From contig CAKRWK010000084.1 in the NCBI GenBank assembly GCA_934417455.1, forward strand, positions 1 through 5,719: a DNA stretch of 5,719 nucleotides, given 5' to 3'. The position numbers and the translations under genes are program-made. Below, piece by piece: positions 1 through 5,080 of this stretch (the stretch's first letter is position 1; each line of letters begins with the position of its first letter). A model generated the notes under the pieces. The model worked only from the letters and a program-made list of their open reading frames with translations. It ran no database searches and was not told the DNA's origin. Source of the DNA: an uncultured Eubacteriales bacterium. Lineage in GTDB: Bacteria > Bacillota > Clostridia > Oscillospirales > CAG-272.

Positions 1-54
1 AGCGCGACCTTGCCAAGGTCGAGGTGGCGGGTTCGAGCCCCGTAATCCGCTCCA
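1..54 (+). tRNA. tRNA-Gly (anticodon GCC), 5' part outside the window
   Basis: This is the 3' portion of a glycine tRNA. The anticodon stem CGACC/GGTCG (5 bp) encloses the 7-base loop TTGCCAA, giving anticodon GCC. The T arm follows with stem GCGGG/CCCGT, loop TTCGAGC, and the canonical GTTCGA core. The 3' acceptor strand AATCCGC, discriminator T and an encoded CCA end at 54. The D arm and 5' acceptor strand lie before the window start, so acceptor pairing cannot be checked. The anticodon is GCC rather than TCA, so this is not the selenocysteine tRNA, which matters given the in-frame TGA further along. Confidence 0.93.
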
Positions 55-56
55 TG

Positions 57-86
57 AAAAAGCACTTCTCCGGAAGTGCTTTTTTT
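57..86 (+). terminator. Rho-independent terminator after tRNA-Gly
   Basis: A perfect 8-bp stem AGCACTTC/GAAGTGCT with a TCCG loop (61-80) is followed by a run of T residues (80-86) and preceded by a run of A. It ends the tRNA transcript three bases after the CCA. The upstream A tract means it could also act on the minus strand, although no minus-strand gene approaches from the right here. Confidence 0.92.
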
Positions 87-150
87 GTTTCGTTTTTGCG
101 GAAAAAGAAATTTTTCGGCATGAAACGGTGCGGTTCGGGGAAAACCAAAG

Positions 151-173
151 AAAAAAGCCGACGGGGCTTTTTT
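151..173. other. A/T-armed hairpin just upstream of the mscS ribosome binding site
   Basis: AAAAAAGCC (151-159) can pair with GGCTTTTTT (165-173) around a 5-base loop. Only three of the nine pairs are GC. It looks like a second terminator-type or leader hairpin between the tRNA terminator and the channel gene. It lies inside the longer open frame that begins at GTG 128, which is one reason to prefer the downstream start at 191. Confidence 0.45.
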
Positions 174-174
174 C

Positions 175-180
175 GGAGGT
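175..180 (+). promoter_or_regulatory. Ribosome binding site GGAGGT that decides the mscS start
   Basis: GGAGGT lies 10 bases before the TTG at 191 and is in good register for initiation there. The frame is also open from GTG at 128, but that codon has no recognisable purine-rich site, and starting there would add 21 poorly family-like residues. Confidence 0.7.
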
Positions 181-190
181 GACGGTCTTT

Positions 191-1018
191 TTGAACGGAA
201 ACGAAGTCTGGCAAGCGGTTCTTTCTTGGCTGCGCGGCACGGGGTTGAAAATCGTCGTGGCGGCGGTGCTACTGTTTCTTTCGTTTCGGCTGATTGATTT
301 CGCGGTGCGCCGTATTGCAGAGCGGGCGCGCCGTCGCGGCGCGGACAAGACGCTTTGCCGCACGCTTGCATACGCCGGGAAAATACTTCTCAAACTCGGT
401 GCGGTGACACTTGCTTTCGCTTATCTCGGCGTGGACGCCGGGGCGGTGGTCGCACTCCTCGCGTCGCTCGGCGTCGGCGTCGGGCTGGCCATCAACGGTG
501 CGCTGTCCAATGTGGCGGGCGGTGTTCTGCTTCTCCTCACGCGGCCGTTCCGCGATGACGATTACATCGAGGCCTGCGGGGAAGAGGGAACGGTGGAAGA
601 CATCCGCCTTTGCACCACGCGCCTGCGCACGGTGGACAACCGCGTGGTGTATATTCCGAACGGCACGCTGTCGTCCTCCGTGGTGGTCAACCATTCGGAA
701 AAGGCGCGCCGTCGCGTGGACGTCACGTTTTACCTTGCGTATCGGACGGATGTCCGCACGGCGGCGGACGCGCTTCTTTCGGTAGCGTCGTCGCAGGCGG
801 CGGTGCTGTCCGACCCGCCTCCCGTTGTGGACATGACGGCGGAAAGCGAGCGGGGCATTGAGTTGACTTTGAAAGCGTGGTGCGAAAACCGCGACTATTG
901 GGACGTTCGTTTTGCGCTGTTCGCCGACGGAAAAACCGCGCTTTCCGATATTTGCGTGGAGAACCCTGCATCGCTTGTCCGAGTACGGATTAACAAAGGG
1001 ACGGAAGGCACCGAATGA
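191..1018 (+). CDS. MscS-family small-conductance mechanosensitive ion channel
   Basis: This is an inner-membrane channel that opens under membrane tension and releases solutes during hypo-osmotic shock; the family forms heptamers. From the TTG at 191 the protein is 275 residues, close to the usual MscS length (about 280). Hydrophobic segments lie at about residues 20-39 and 60-79. The pore helix at about 82-118 is rich in Gly and Ala (ASLGVGVGLAINGALSNVAG) and strongly resembles MscS TM3. PFRDDDYIE (119-127) opens the cytoplasmic beta domain, followed by an RTVDNRVVYIPNG segment typical of the family. The C-terminal YWDV region is recognisable, but the usual P-Y-P tail motif has drifted to PAS. 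The gene ends in TGA inside a long hairpin shared with the convergent operon. It appears monocistronic. The start is the least certain point: GTG 128 in the same frame is the alternative. Confidence 0.9.
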   Translation: MNGNEVWQAVLSWLRGTGLKIVVAAVLLFLSFRLIDFAVRRIAERARRRGADKTLCRTLAYAGKILLKLGAVTLAFAYLGVDAGAVVALLASLGVGVGLAINGALSNVAGGVLLLLTRPFRDDDYIEACGEEGTVEDIRLCTTRLRTVDNRVVYIPNGTLSSSVVVNHSEKARRRVDVTFYLAYRTDVRTAADALLSVASSQAAVLSDPPPVVDMTAESERGIELTLKAWCENRDYWDVRFALFADGKTALSDICVENPASLVRVRINKGTEGTE

Positions 1019-1040
1019 TGTGCCTTCCGTTCCTTTGTTA
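991..1040. terminator. Long bidirectional hairpin between the convergent mscS and DUF1667 genes
   Basis: TAACAAAGG (991-999) pairs with CCTTTGTTA (1032-1040), G1000 and T1031 form a wobble pair, and ACGGAAGGCAC (1001-1011) pairs with GTGCCTTCCGT (1020-1030) around an 8-base loop. This gives about 21 bp of nearly perfect stem. The mscS stop (1016-1018) lies in and next to the loop, and the TAA of the minus-strand gene (1040-1038) is the outer end of the stem. No strong T tract follows on either side, so it is not a textbook intrinsic terminator. It is the obvious candidate for ending or protecting both transcripts. Confidence 0.7.
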
Positions 1041-1394
1041 CGGTTTGTCCGCCGTGGCGACGACCGCCACGCCCGTGTCCGCCACATTGTCAATCAGCAC
1101 GTCGCCGATATGCACATGCGCGGGGGCTGTCGTGCGGTTGATGTGTGCCATGACATCGAAGATTTTTTCTTTCGGAACGGTATCCGCCGTTTTGCAGGGC
1201 AACACCTTTCCGTCCGCACAGCGGACGGTGGTGGTGACGGTGCGTTCCGGGTGTGTGCATTCTTTTTCCGCGTAAACTTTGCCGCGCGGGCAGGAGTTGC
1301 CGGTGACGGAAAGGACGCGTCCGTCGTCGTCCAGTGCGACGGAAAGCGTACAGCCTCTCGGGCAGACAATGCAGGTGAGTTCTCTGTTTTTCAT
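1038..1394 (-). CDS. DUF1667 cysteine-rich accessory protein
   Basis: A 118-residue protein of the DUF1667 family, with the cysteine pattern C8-x2-C11-P-R-G-C15 near the N terminus and N-S-C35-P-R-G downstream, plus C46, C59 and C67. The family is commonly encoded immediately after a GlpA-like dehydrogenase and an NAD(P)/FAD oxidoreductase, as here, and is presumed to be a small subunit or electron-transfer partner; its biochemical role is not well established. The cysteines suggest metal or Fe-S binding, but this is inference. The gene starts 18 nt after the oxidoreductase stop, with an AAAGGCGG-like ribosome binding site about 11 nt before the ATG. It is the last gene of the operon, and its TAA forms the base of the shared hairpin. 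Confidence 0.88.
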   Translation of the reverse strand: MKNRELTCIVCPRGCTLSVALDDDGRVLSVTGNSCPRGKVYAEKECTHPERTVTTTVRCADGKVLPCKTADTVPKEKIFDVMAHINRTTAPAHVHIGDVLIDNVADTGVAVVATADKP

Positions 1395-1412
1395 TTTTGC
1401 TTGTACCGCCTT

Positions 1413-2666
1413 TCAGTCCTCAATTGCAAACAAGAGTTTCCCGTTTTGCACCTTTTTCAGCATGTCCGCTGTCAGAGTGACGTTTTCCATCTCGCCCGGC
1501 GCCAATTTCTGCTTCTTCTTGGAAAGCAGGACTTCGTCTCCGCTGCGGACGACGATTTTTTTGTCGCGGAAAACTTCCGATACGCGGAAAAACACTTTAG
1601 TGTCTTCCGCACGACGGAGAATCTGCGGCACGGTGTAACGCACGCGGCCGTCGGTTTCGATATGAATGTCGGCGTTGGTTTCGGTTTCCCCTCTGACAAA
1701 GCGCACGGCGGCTTCTCCCGCCAGTGCGGATTCCTCCGAGACGTAATCCACAAGATCATGCACATGCAGGACATTGCCGCAGGCGAATACGCCGGGGGAG
1801 GCCGTTTGTCTGTCCCCATCCACAACGGCGCCGCCCGTTACGCGGTCGAGCGGAATGCCCGCGGTTCTTGTCAGTTCGTTTTCGGGAATCAGGCCGCAGG
1901 AAAGGAGGAGCGTATCGCAGGGGATATAGGTTTCCGTTCCGGGAACGGGACGGCGTTTTTCGTCGACGGCCGCCACCGTGACGCCTTCGAGGCGTCCCTT
2001 GCCGTGAATGTCGATGACGGTGTGAGACAGGTACAGGGGAATATCAAAATCATGCAGGCACTGTTCGATGTTCCGCGCAAGGCCGCCCGAGTAGGGCAGG
2101 AGTTCGCATACGGCTTTCACATGCGCGCCCTCCAGTGTCATGCGGCGCGCCATGATAAGCCCGATGTCGCCCGAACCGAGAATGACGACCTCGCGACCCG
2201 GCATGAACCCTTTCATGTTGACGAATTTCTGCGCCGTGCCGGCGGTATAAATACCGGCCGGGCGGGATCCCGCAATGTTCAGCGCACCTTTCGGACGTTC
2301 GCGACAGCCCATGGCAAGAATGACGGCGCCGGCACGGATGTGAAAGATGCCGTGTTCGCGGTTCATGGCGGTGACGGTGCGGTCGGGGGAGATGTCAATG
2401 ACCGTGGTATCGAGCATGTATCCGATGCCGCGTTTTTTTACTTCGCATTCGTAACGGTAAGCGTATTCCGGCCCGGTCAACTCTTCGCCGAAACGATGAA
2501 GGCCGAATCCGGTGTGAATTCACTGGCTGAGAATACCGCCGAGCTCCTCGTCGCGTTCGAGAATCAGAATGTCATGCTCTCCGCTGTCATATGCCGCCAC
2601 CGCGGCGGCCATACCGGCGGGGCCGCCGCCGATAATGACGATGCTTTTTTGCAGGATTTCCGTCAT
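1413..2666 (-). CDS. NAD(P)/FAD-dependent oxidoreductase of the GlpA-associated type, with an in-frame TGA (candidate selenocysteine at residue 49)
   Basis: Pyridine-nucleotide-disulfide-reductase-fold flavoprotein, 417 residues if the internal TGA is read through. FAD-binding GGGPAG is at residues 13-18 with the acidic LERDEELGG strand end following. CRERPKGA lies at about 121-128, and the NAD(P)-binding GSGDIG at 164-169. The FAD-contacting GVFACGN segment is near the C-terminal third, followed by a beta-rich tail. The start ATG (2666-2664) has a strong GGGAGG site 9 nt upstream and overlaps the glpA-like stop as ATGA, indicating translational coupling. Codon 49 (2522-2520) is TGA, in the context [15 protein letters not shown], exactly where relatives carry a conserved Cys. 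The frame then stays open to a TGA stop at 1415-1413. The only nearby later start, TTG 2480, would lose the FAD site, so the downstream part is not a plausible separate gene. A fresh nonsense mutation would look the same at this one locus. In the operon it probably transfers electrons between the GlpA-like subunit and NAD(P). Confidence 0.88.
2473..2512 (-). other. Candidate SECIS-like stem-loop downstream of the in-frame UGA
   Basis: In the minus-strand mRNA, counting from the base after the UGA, CCGG at 8-11 can pair with CCGG at 44-47. Inside it UUCAUCG (20-26) pairs with CGAAGAG (33-39), with one A-A mismatch and one U-G pair, leaving the apical loop UUUCGG (27-32). Distance and overall size fit bacterial SECIS elements, which lie in the coding region right after UGA. 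The loop has its G residues at the end rather than in the first two positions, so the fit to the known consensus is incomplete. The folding was done by eye. Confidence 0.4.
2520..2522 (-). other. In-frame TGA codon, probable selenocysteine site
   Basis: This TGA is codon 49 of the oxidoreductase, five residues past the Gly-Gly that closes the FAD-binding beta-alpha-beta unit. This is the region where flavin disulfide reductases and single-cysteine NADH oxidases place their redox-active Cys. Relatives of this protein have Cys here (recalled family motif GGIL-x-Q-C-I-H-x-G-F-G). The mscS, HAD and glpA-like genes and this gene itself all end in TGA, which argues against a changed genetic code. 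The selenocysteine machinery genes are not in the window. Confidence 0.65.
2663..2666 (-). promoter_or_regulatory. ATGA start/stop overlap coupling the glpA-like and oxidoreductase genes
   Basis: The stop TGA of the glpA-like gene (2665-2663) and the start ATG of the oxidoreductase (2666-2664) share bases. A GGGAGG ribosome binding site lies within the last codons of the upstream gene. This arrangement favours translational coupling and matched amounts of two subunits. Confidence 0.85.
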
Positions 2667-4117
2667 GTCCGATTGCCTCCCGACTGTTTGGTTTCGGAAA
2701 CATTGAGATAGGAGTCCCCGCCGCATTTTGTGATGTCACCGTATTCTTCCCCGAGTTCTCTCGCTAAAATTTCCGCGATGTACGGTGTGCAGAACCCGCC
2801 CTGACAGCGCCCCATGGTACTGCGTGTGCGGCGCTTGACGCCGTCCACATCGGTGGGGTAGGGTTTGCGGTGAATGGCTTCCGTGATTTCGCCTTCCGTC
2901 ACGGTTTCGCAACGGCAGATGACATGCGCAAAAGCAGGATTTTTCTTTATGATGTCGTTCTTCTCGTCATCGGAGAGTGCGCGGAAATAGTGCGTCGGAG
3001 CACGATGTCCGTCAAAGTCCGGGTTCTTTCCGGGCAGTCGGCCGGTGTTTTGCAGAAGATCTGCGATATATTCGGCAATGGCCGGAGAGGAGGAGAGTCC
3101 GGGACTTTCGATGGCCGCCGCGTTGACAAATCCCTCGGTCGGCATGTCGATAATGAAATCTCCCGTGGAACCGACGCTGCGCAGTCCCGCAAAAGATGTA
3201 ATGACTTTGCCAAACGGAATGTGTTCGGCCTGTTCGGAGGCCTTTTCGCGGATGAAGGCGAGGCCGGCCGCCGTGGTGGACGTGTCGGTTTTGTCCTCGA
3301 TATCTTCGGCGGTCGGGCCGAGCAGGAGATTGCCGTCCACCGTGGTGGTGACAAGCACGCCCTTGCCTTTTTCGGAAGGACAGCGGAATATCGTGTGCGA
3401 CACGAGCGAGCCGCAGTCCTTGTCGAGAAGCATATACTCCCCTTTGCGCGGATGCACGGTGAAGCGGCGGTCGCCCGCCATGGCGGCTACCTCGTCGGAA
3501 TATACGCCCGCGCAGTTGATGACGGTGCCGGCCGTTACCGTGCGGCCGTCCTTTGCCGTCAGCGTAAAGGTTCCGTCCTCGTTTTTCTCTATGGAGGAAA
3601 CCTCAAAATTCAGTTCCAGTCCGGCGCCGTTGTCCATCGCGTTGCCGACGGCGGCGATGCAGAGTTCGTACGGGCATATGATGGCACCTGTGGGCGCGAG
3701 AAGCGCGCAGGTGACGCCGTGTCCGATATTCGGTTCCATGGCCTCCAGTTCGTCACGCTCGACAATGCGCAGGCCGTGCACGCCGTTTTTCTTTCCGCGT
3801 TCAAGCAGGGAAAGAAGGGTTCTTCTGTCGTCCTCGGAGAAACCGACGACAAGGGAGCCGTTGCGTTTGTATTTTACGCCGAGTTCGCCTGCCACGTCCT
3901 CCATCATCTCCGAACCCCGGACATTGAGCCGGGCTTTCAGCGTGCCTTCGTGTGCGTCGAATCCGGCGTGAACAATGGCGCTGTTGGCTTTGGTCGCGCC
4001 CATGGCGACGTCGTGTTCCTTTTCGAGCATGACGACGGAACCGCGATACTTTGTCAGTTCGCGGGCGACAAAACCGCCGACAACGCCGGCGCCTATCACG
4101 GCAAAATCAAAAAACAT
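2663..4117 (-). CDS. GlpA-like FAD-dependent dehydrogenase with C-terminal [2Fe-2S] domain (putative anaerobic glycerol-3-phosphate dehydrogenase)
   Basis: A DAO-family flavoprotein of 484 residues. It has an N-terminal FAD-binding GAGVVG (9-14), acidic E32 at the end of the second strand, and the family segment ATKANSAIVHAG (41-52). A C-terminal BFD-like [2Fe-2S] domain carries probable ligands C401, C403, C438 and C443 (pattern C-R-C and C-x4-C). Relatives oxidise sn-glycerol-3-phosphate to dihydroxyacetone phosphate, but similar proteins act on 2-hydroxyglutarate and on amino acids such as hydroxyproline, so the substrate is not certain. The ATG at 4117 is preferred because FAVIGAGVVGG follows at once and AAAGGA lies 9 nt upstream; the frame remains open further upstream to 4192 without family-like sequence. 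It starts 25 nt after the HAD gene and overlaps the next gene by 4 nt. No glpK or glpF is visible. Confidence 0.9.
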   Translation of the reverse strand: MFFDFAVIGAGVVGGFVARELTKYRGSVVMLEKEHDVAMGATKANSAIVHAGFDAHEGTLKARLNVRGSEMMEDVAGELGVKYKRNGSLVVGFSEDDRRTLLSLLERGKKNGVHGLRIVERDELEAMEPNIGHGVTCALLAPTGAIICPYELCIAAVGNAMDNGAGLELNFEVSSIEKNEDGTFTLTAKDGRTVTAGTVINCAGVYSDEVAAMAGDRRFTVHPRKGEYMLLDKDCGSLVSHTIFRCPSEKGKGVLVTTTVDGNLLLGPTAEDIEDKTDTSTTAAGLAFIREKASEQAEHIPFGKVITSFAGLRSVGSTGDFIIDMPTEGFVNAAAIESPGLSSSPAIAEYIADLLQNTGRLPGKNPDFDGHRAPTHYFRALSDDEKNDIIKKNPAFAHVICRCETVTEGEITEAIHRKPYPTDVDGVKRRTRSTMGRCQGGFCTPYIAEILARELGEEYGDITKCGGDSYLNVSETKQSGGNRT

Positions 4118-4142
4118 ACGATGATTTCCTTTCTTTTTATCT

Positions 4143-4796
4143 TCAGAAGAGCGCGGACAGTTCCGCGGGGGTTTGCAGAATGCGGTCGGCACCCGCCGCC
4201 GTCAGTTCCTCCTTCTCCCGCAGTCCCCAAAGGACACCCACCGTCAGCGCCGCGCCGACGCGGCGGCCGAGGGTGACGTCCACACCGCTGTCGCCGATAT
4301 AGACAAGTTCGGCGGGGGTGATGTCAAAATCACGGAGAATGGAGAGAAGGGCGGTCGGGTCGGGCTTCAGCGGGACATCCGGACGGCCGCCGAACACCTC
4401 GTCCACCGTATCGCCGAAAAAGTGGCGTACAAGGGGAAAGGTGGCCTCGTGCGGTTTGTTGGACAGAACGCCGATTTTCACACCGCGCGCATGCCAGGCG
4501 GCAAGGATTTCGGGAATGCCGTCGAACGGCTTTGTCAGGTAGAGCGGCGCGGCATTGTATTCTTTGTTATAGAGGTCGTACACGCGGCGGAAGGCGTCCT
4601 CTCCCGACTCGCCCACGGCGGCCAGCACCCGCCGTATCAGCAGGGTGGCGCCGTTGCCGACGCTTTTACGCACGGTGTCCTTCGGTACGGTCGGAAAACC
4701 GTACGTCCGCAAGGCGTCGTTTACATAGTACGATATAGTGTTCAACGTGTCGAGAATGGTTCCGTCCACGTCGAGAACGACGGCGCGTATATTCAT
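4143..4796 (-). CDS. HAD-superfamily phosphatase, phosphoglycolate-phosphatase-like
   Basis: A cytoplasmic phosphohydrolase of 217 residues, the usual size for Gph/PGP-type enzymes. Motif I is LDVDGTILDT, with nucleophile D9 and acid/base D11. A helical C1-type cap occupies about residues 15-90. Motif II is S112-N113 in VLSNKPHEA, motif III is K144 in LKPDP, and motif IV is GDSGVD with D169 and D173. All catalytic positions are present, so it should be active. The ATG at 4796 is chosen because the catalytic motif follows directly and AGGAGG lies 10 nt upstream; the frame is open further upstream but that part is leader sequence. It is the first gene of the minus-strand operon. Its place before a G3P-dehydrogenase-like gene suggests action on a small phosphate ester such as phosphoglycolate or glycerol-3-phosphate, which is inference. 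Confidence 0.9.
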   Translation of the reverse strand: MNIRAVVLDVDGTILDTLNTISYYVNDALRTYGFPTVPKDTVRKSVGNGATLLIRRVLAAVGESGEDAFRRVYDLYNKEYNAAPLYLTKPFDGIPEILAAWHARGVKIGVLSNKPHEATFPLVRHFFGDTVDEVFGGRPDVPLKPDPTALLSILRDFDITPAELVYIGDSGVDVTLGRRVGAALTVGVLWGLREKEELTAAGADRILQTPAELSALF

Positions 4797-4801
4797 ATTT
4801 T

Positions 4802-4815
4802 CAGAGCCTCCTCTG
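4802..4815 (-). promoter_or_regulatory. Small hairpin enclosing the ribosome binding site of the HAD gene
   Basis: In the mRNA, CAGAG-GAGG-CTCTG forms a 5-bp stem with a GAGG loop, placing the AGGAGG ribosome binding site partly in the loop and partly in the stem. It could tune initiation of the first operon gene. The stem is short, so it may have no regulatory meaning. Confidence 0.4.
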
Positions 4816-4908
4816 CGATGGCGGTAACAGGCGATGTCGTCCCGTTTGTCCGATAAAGTGCGATTTTTTGTTCCGAGTCTTAAAATTTTGCTTGTTTTCC
4901 GAAATCTG

Positions 4909-4937
4909 TTGACTTTTCTTCTCCCGTGTGGTACATT
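4909..4937 (+). promoter_or_regulatory. Sigma-A-type promoter reading toward the GH2 gene
   Basis: The -35 box TTGACT (4909-4914) and -10 box TACATT (4932-4937) are separated by exactly 17 bases. Transcription would start near 4944 and give a leader of about 137 nt before the GH2 ATG at 5081. The promoter lies inside the predicted leader of the opposite-strand operon. Confidence 0.7.
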
Positions 4938-4997
4938 GTAGGCACAGCTTGTTTTTATTACCACATACGGCTTGCAAATTTTTCACTTACATCTTAT

Positions 4998-5026
4998 ATT
5001 ATAAGAGAATCAAACCGAAAAGTCAA
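4998..5026 (-). promoter_or_regulatory. Strong sigma-A-type promoter of the HAD-glpA-oxidoreductase-DUF1667 operon
   Basis: On the minus strand, -35 TTGACT (5026-5021) and -10 TATAAT (5003-4998) are separated by exactly 17 bases, a near-consensus promoter. Transcription would start near 4991, leaving a leader of about 195 nt before the HAD ATG. I recognise no riboswitch in that leader. The -10 box overlaps a 13-base palindrome CTTATA-T-TATAAG (4993-5005). Confidence 0.82.
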
Positions 5027-5040
5027 GAGTCAAACCGAAC
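5006..5040. repeat. Two direct repeats of TCAAACCGAA, 20 bp apart, around the operon -35 box
   Basis: AGAATCAAACCGAAA (5006-5020) and AGAGTCAAACCGAAC (5026-5040) match at 13 of 15 positions, with an exact 20-bp period, about two helical turns. One copy fills most of the spacer between -35 and -10 of the minus-strand promoter, and the other lies just upstream of the -35. This placement is typical of a repressor or response-regulator site. The cognate regulator is not in the window. Confidence 0.5.
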
Positions 5041-5080
5041 ATGCCCGCCGCGCGGGACAATAAAGAAAAGAGAATTTTTC

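Noticed and set aside
1..54. tRNA 3' end as an integration (att) site
   Set aside because: No integrase, no repeat of the tRNA 3' end elsewhere in the window, and the following genes look like ordinary chromosomal genes.
101..116. Hairpin GAAAAA/TTTTTC upstream of mscS
   Set aside because: It is almost entirely A-T with a short stem, and is likely a chance feature of an A/T-rich spacer next to the real terminator.
1413..2480. A separate shorter oxidoreductase gene starting at TTG 2480
   Set aside because: It lacks the N-terminal FAD-binding motif and begins within a conserved segment, with no ribosome binding site recognised. It is the continuation of the frame that starts at ATG 2666.
1413..2666. 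Genome-wide reassignment of TGA to an amino acid (code 4 or 25 type)
   Set aside because: The mscS, glpA-like, HAD and oxidoreductase genes all end properly at TGA, and tryptophan is encoded by TGG in the proteins here.
912..2711. A 599-residue plus-strand open frame
   Set aside because: It lies antisense to DUF1667 and the FAD oxidoreductase, both of which have clear family motifs. Its translation shows no recognisable domain, and long antisense frames are expected in GC-rich coding sequence.
2870..4276. A 468-residue plus-strand open frame, and a 308-residue frame within the same stretch
   Set aside because: Both are antisense to the well-supported GlpA-like gene and have low-complexity Arg/Gly- or Ser-rich composition with no motifs.
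5044..5056. GC-rich palindrome CCCGC-CGC-GCGGG in the GH2 leader
   Set aside because: It is short, has no T tract and no clear relation to the start codon. It might be part of an operator, but nothing supports a specific role.
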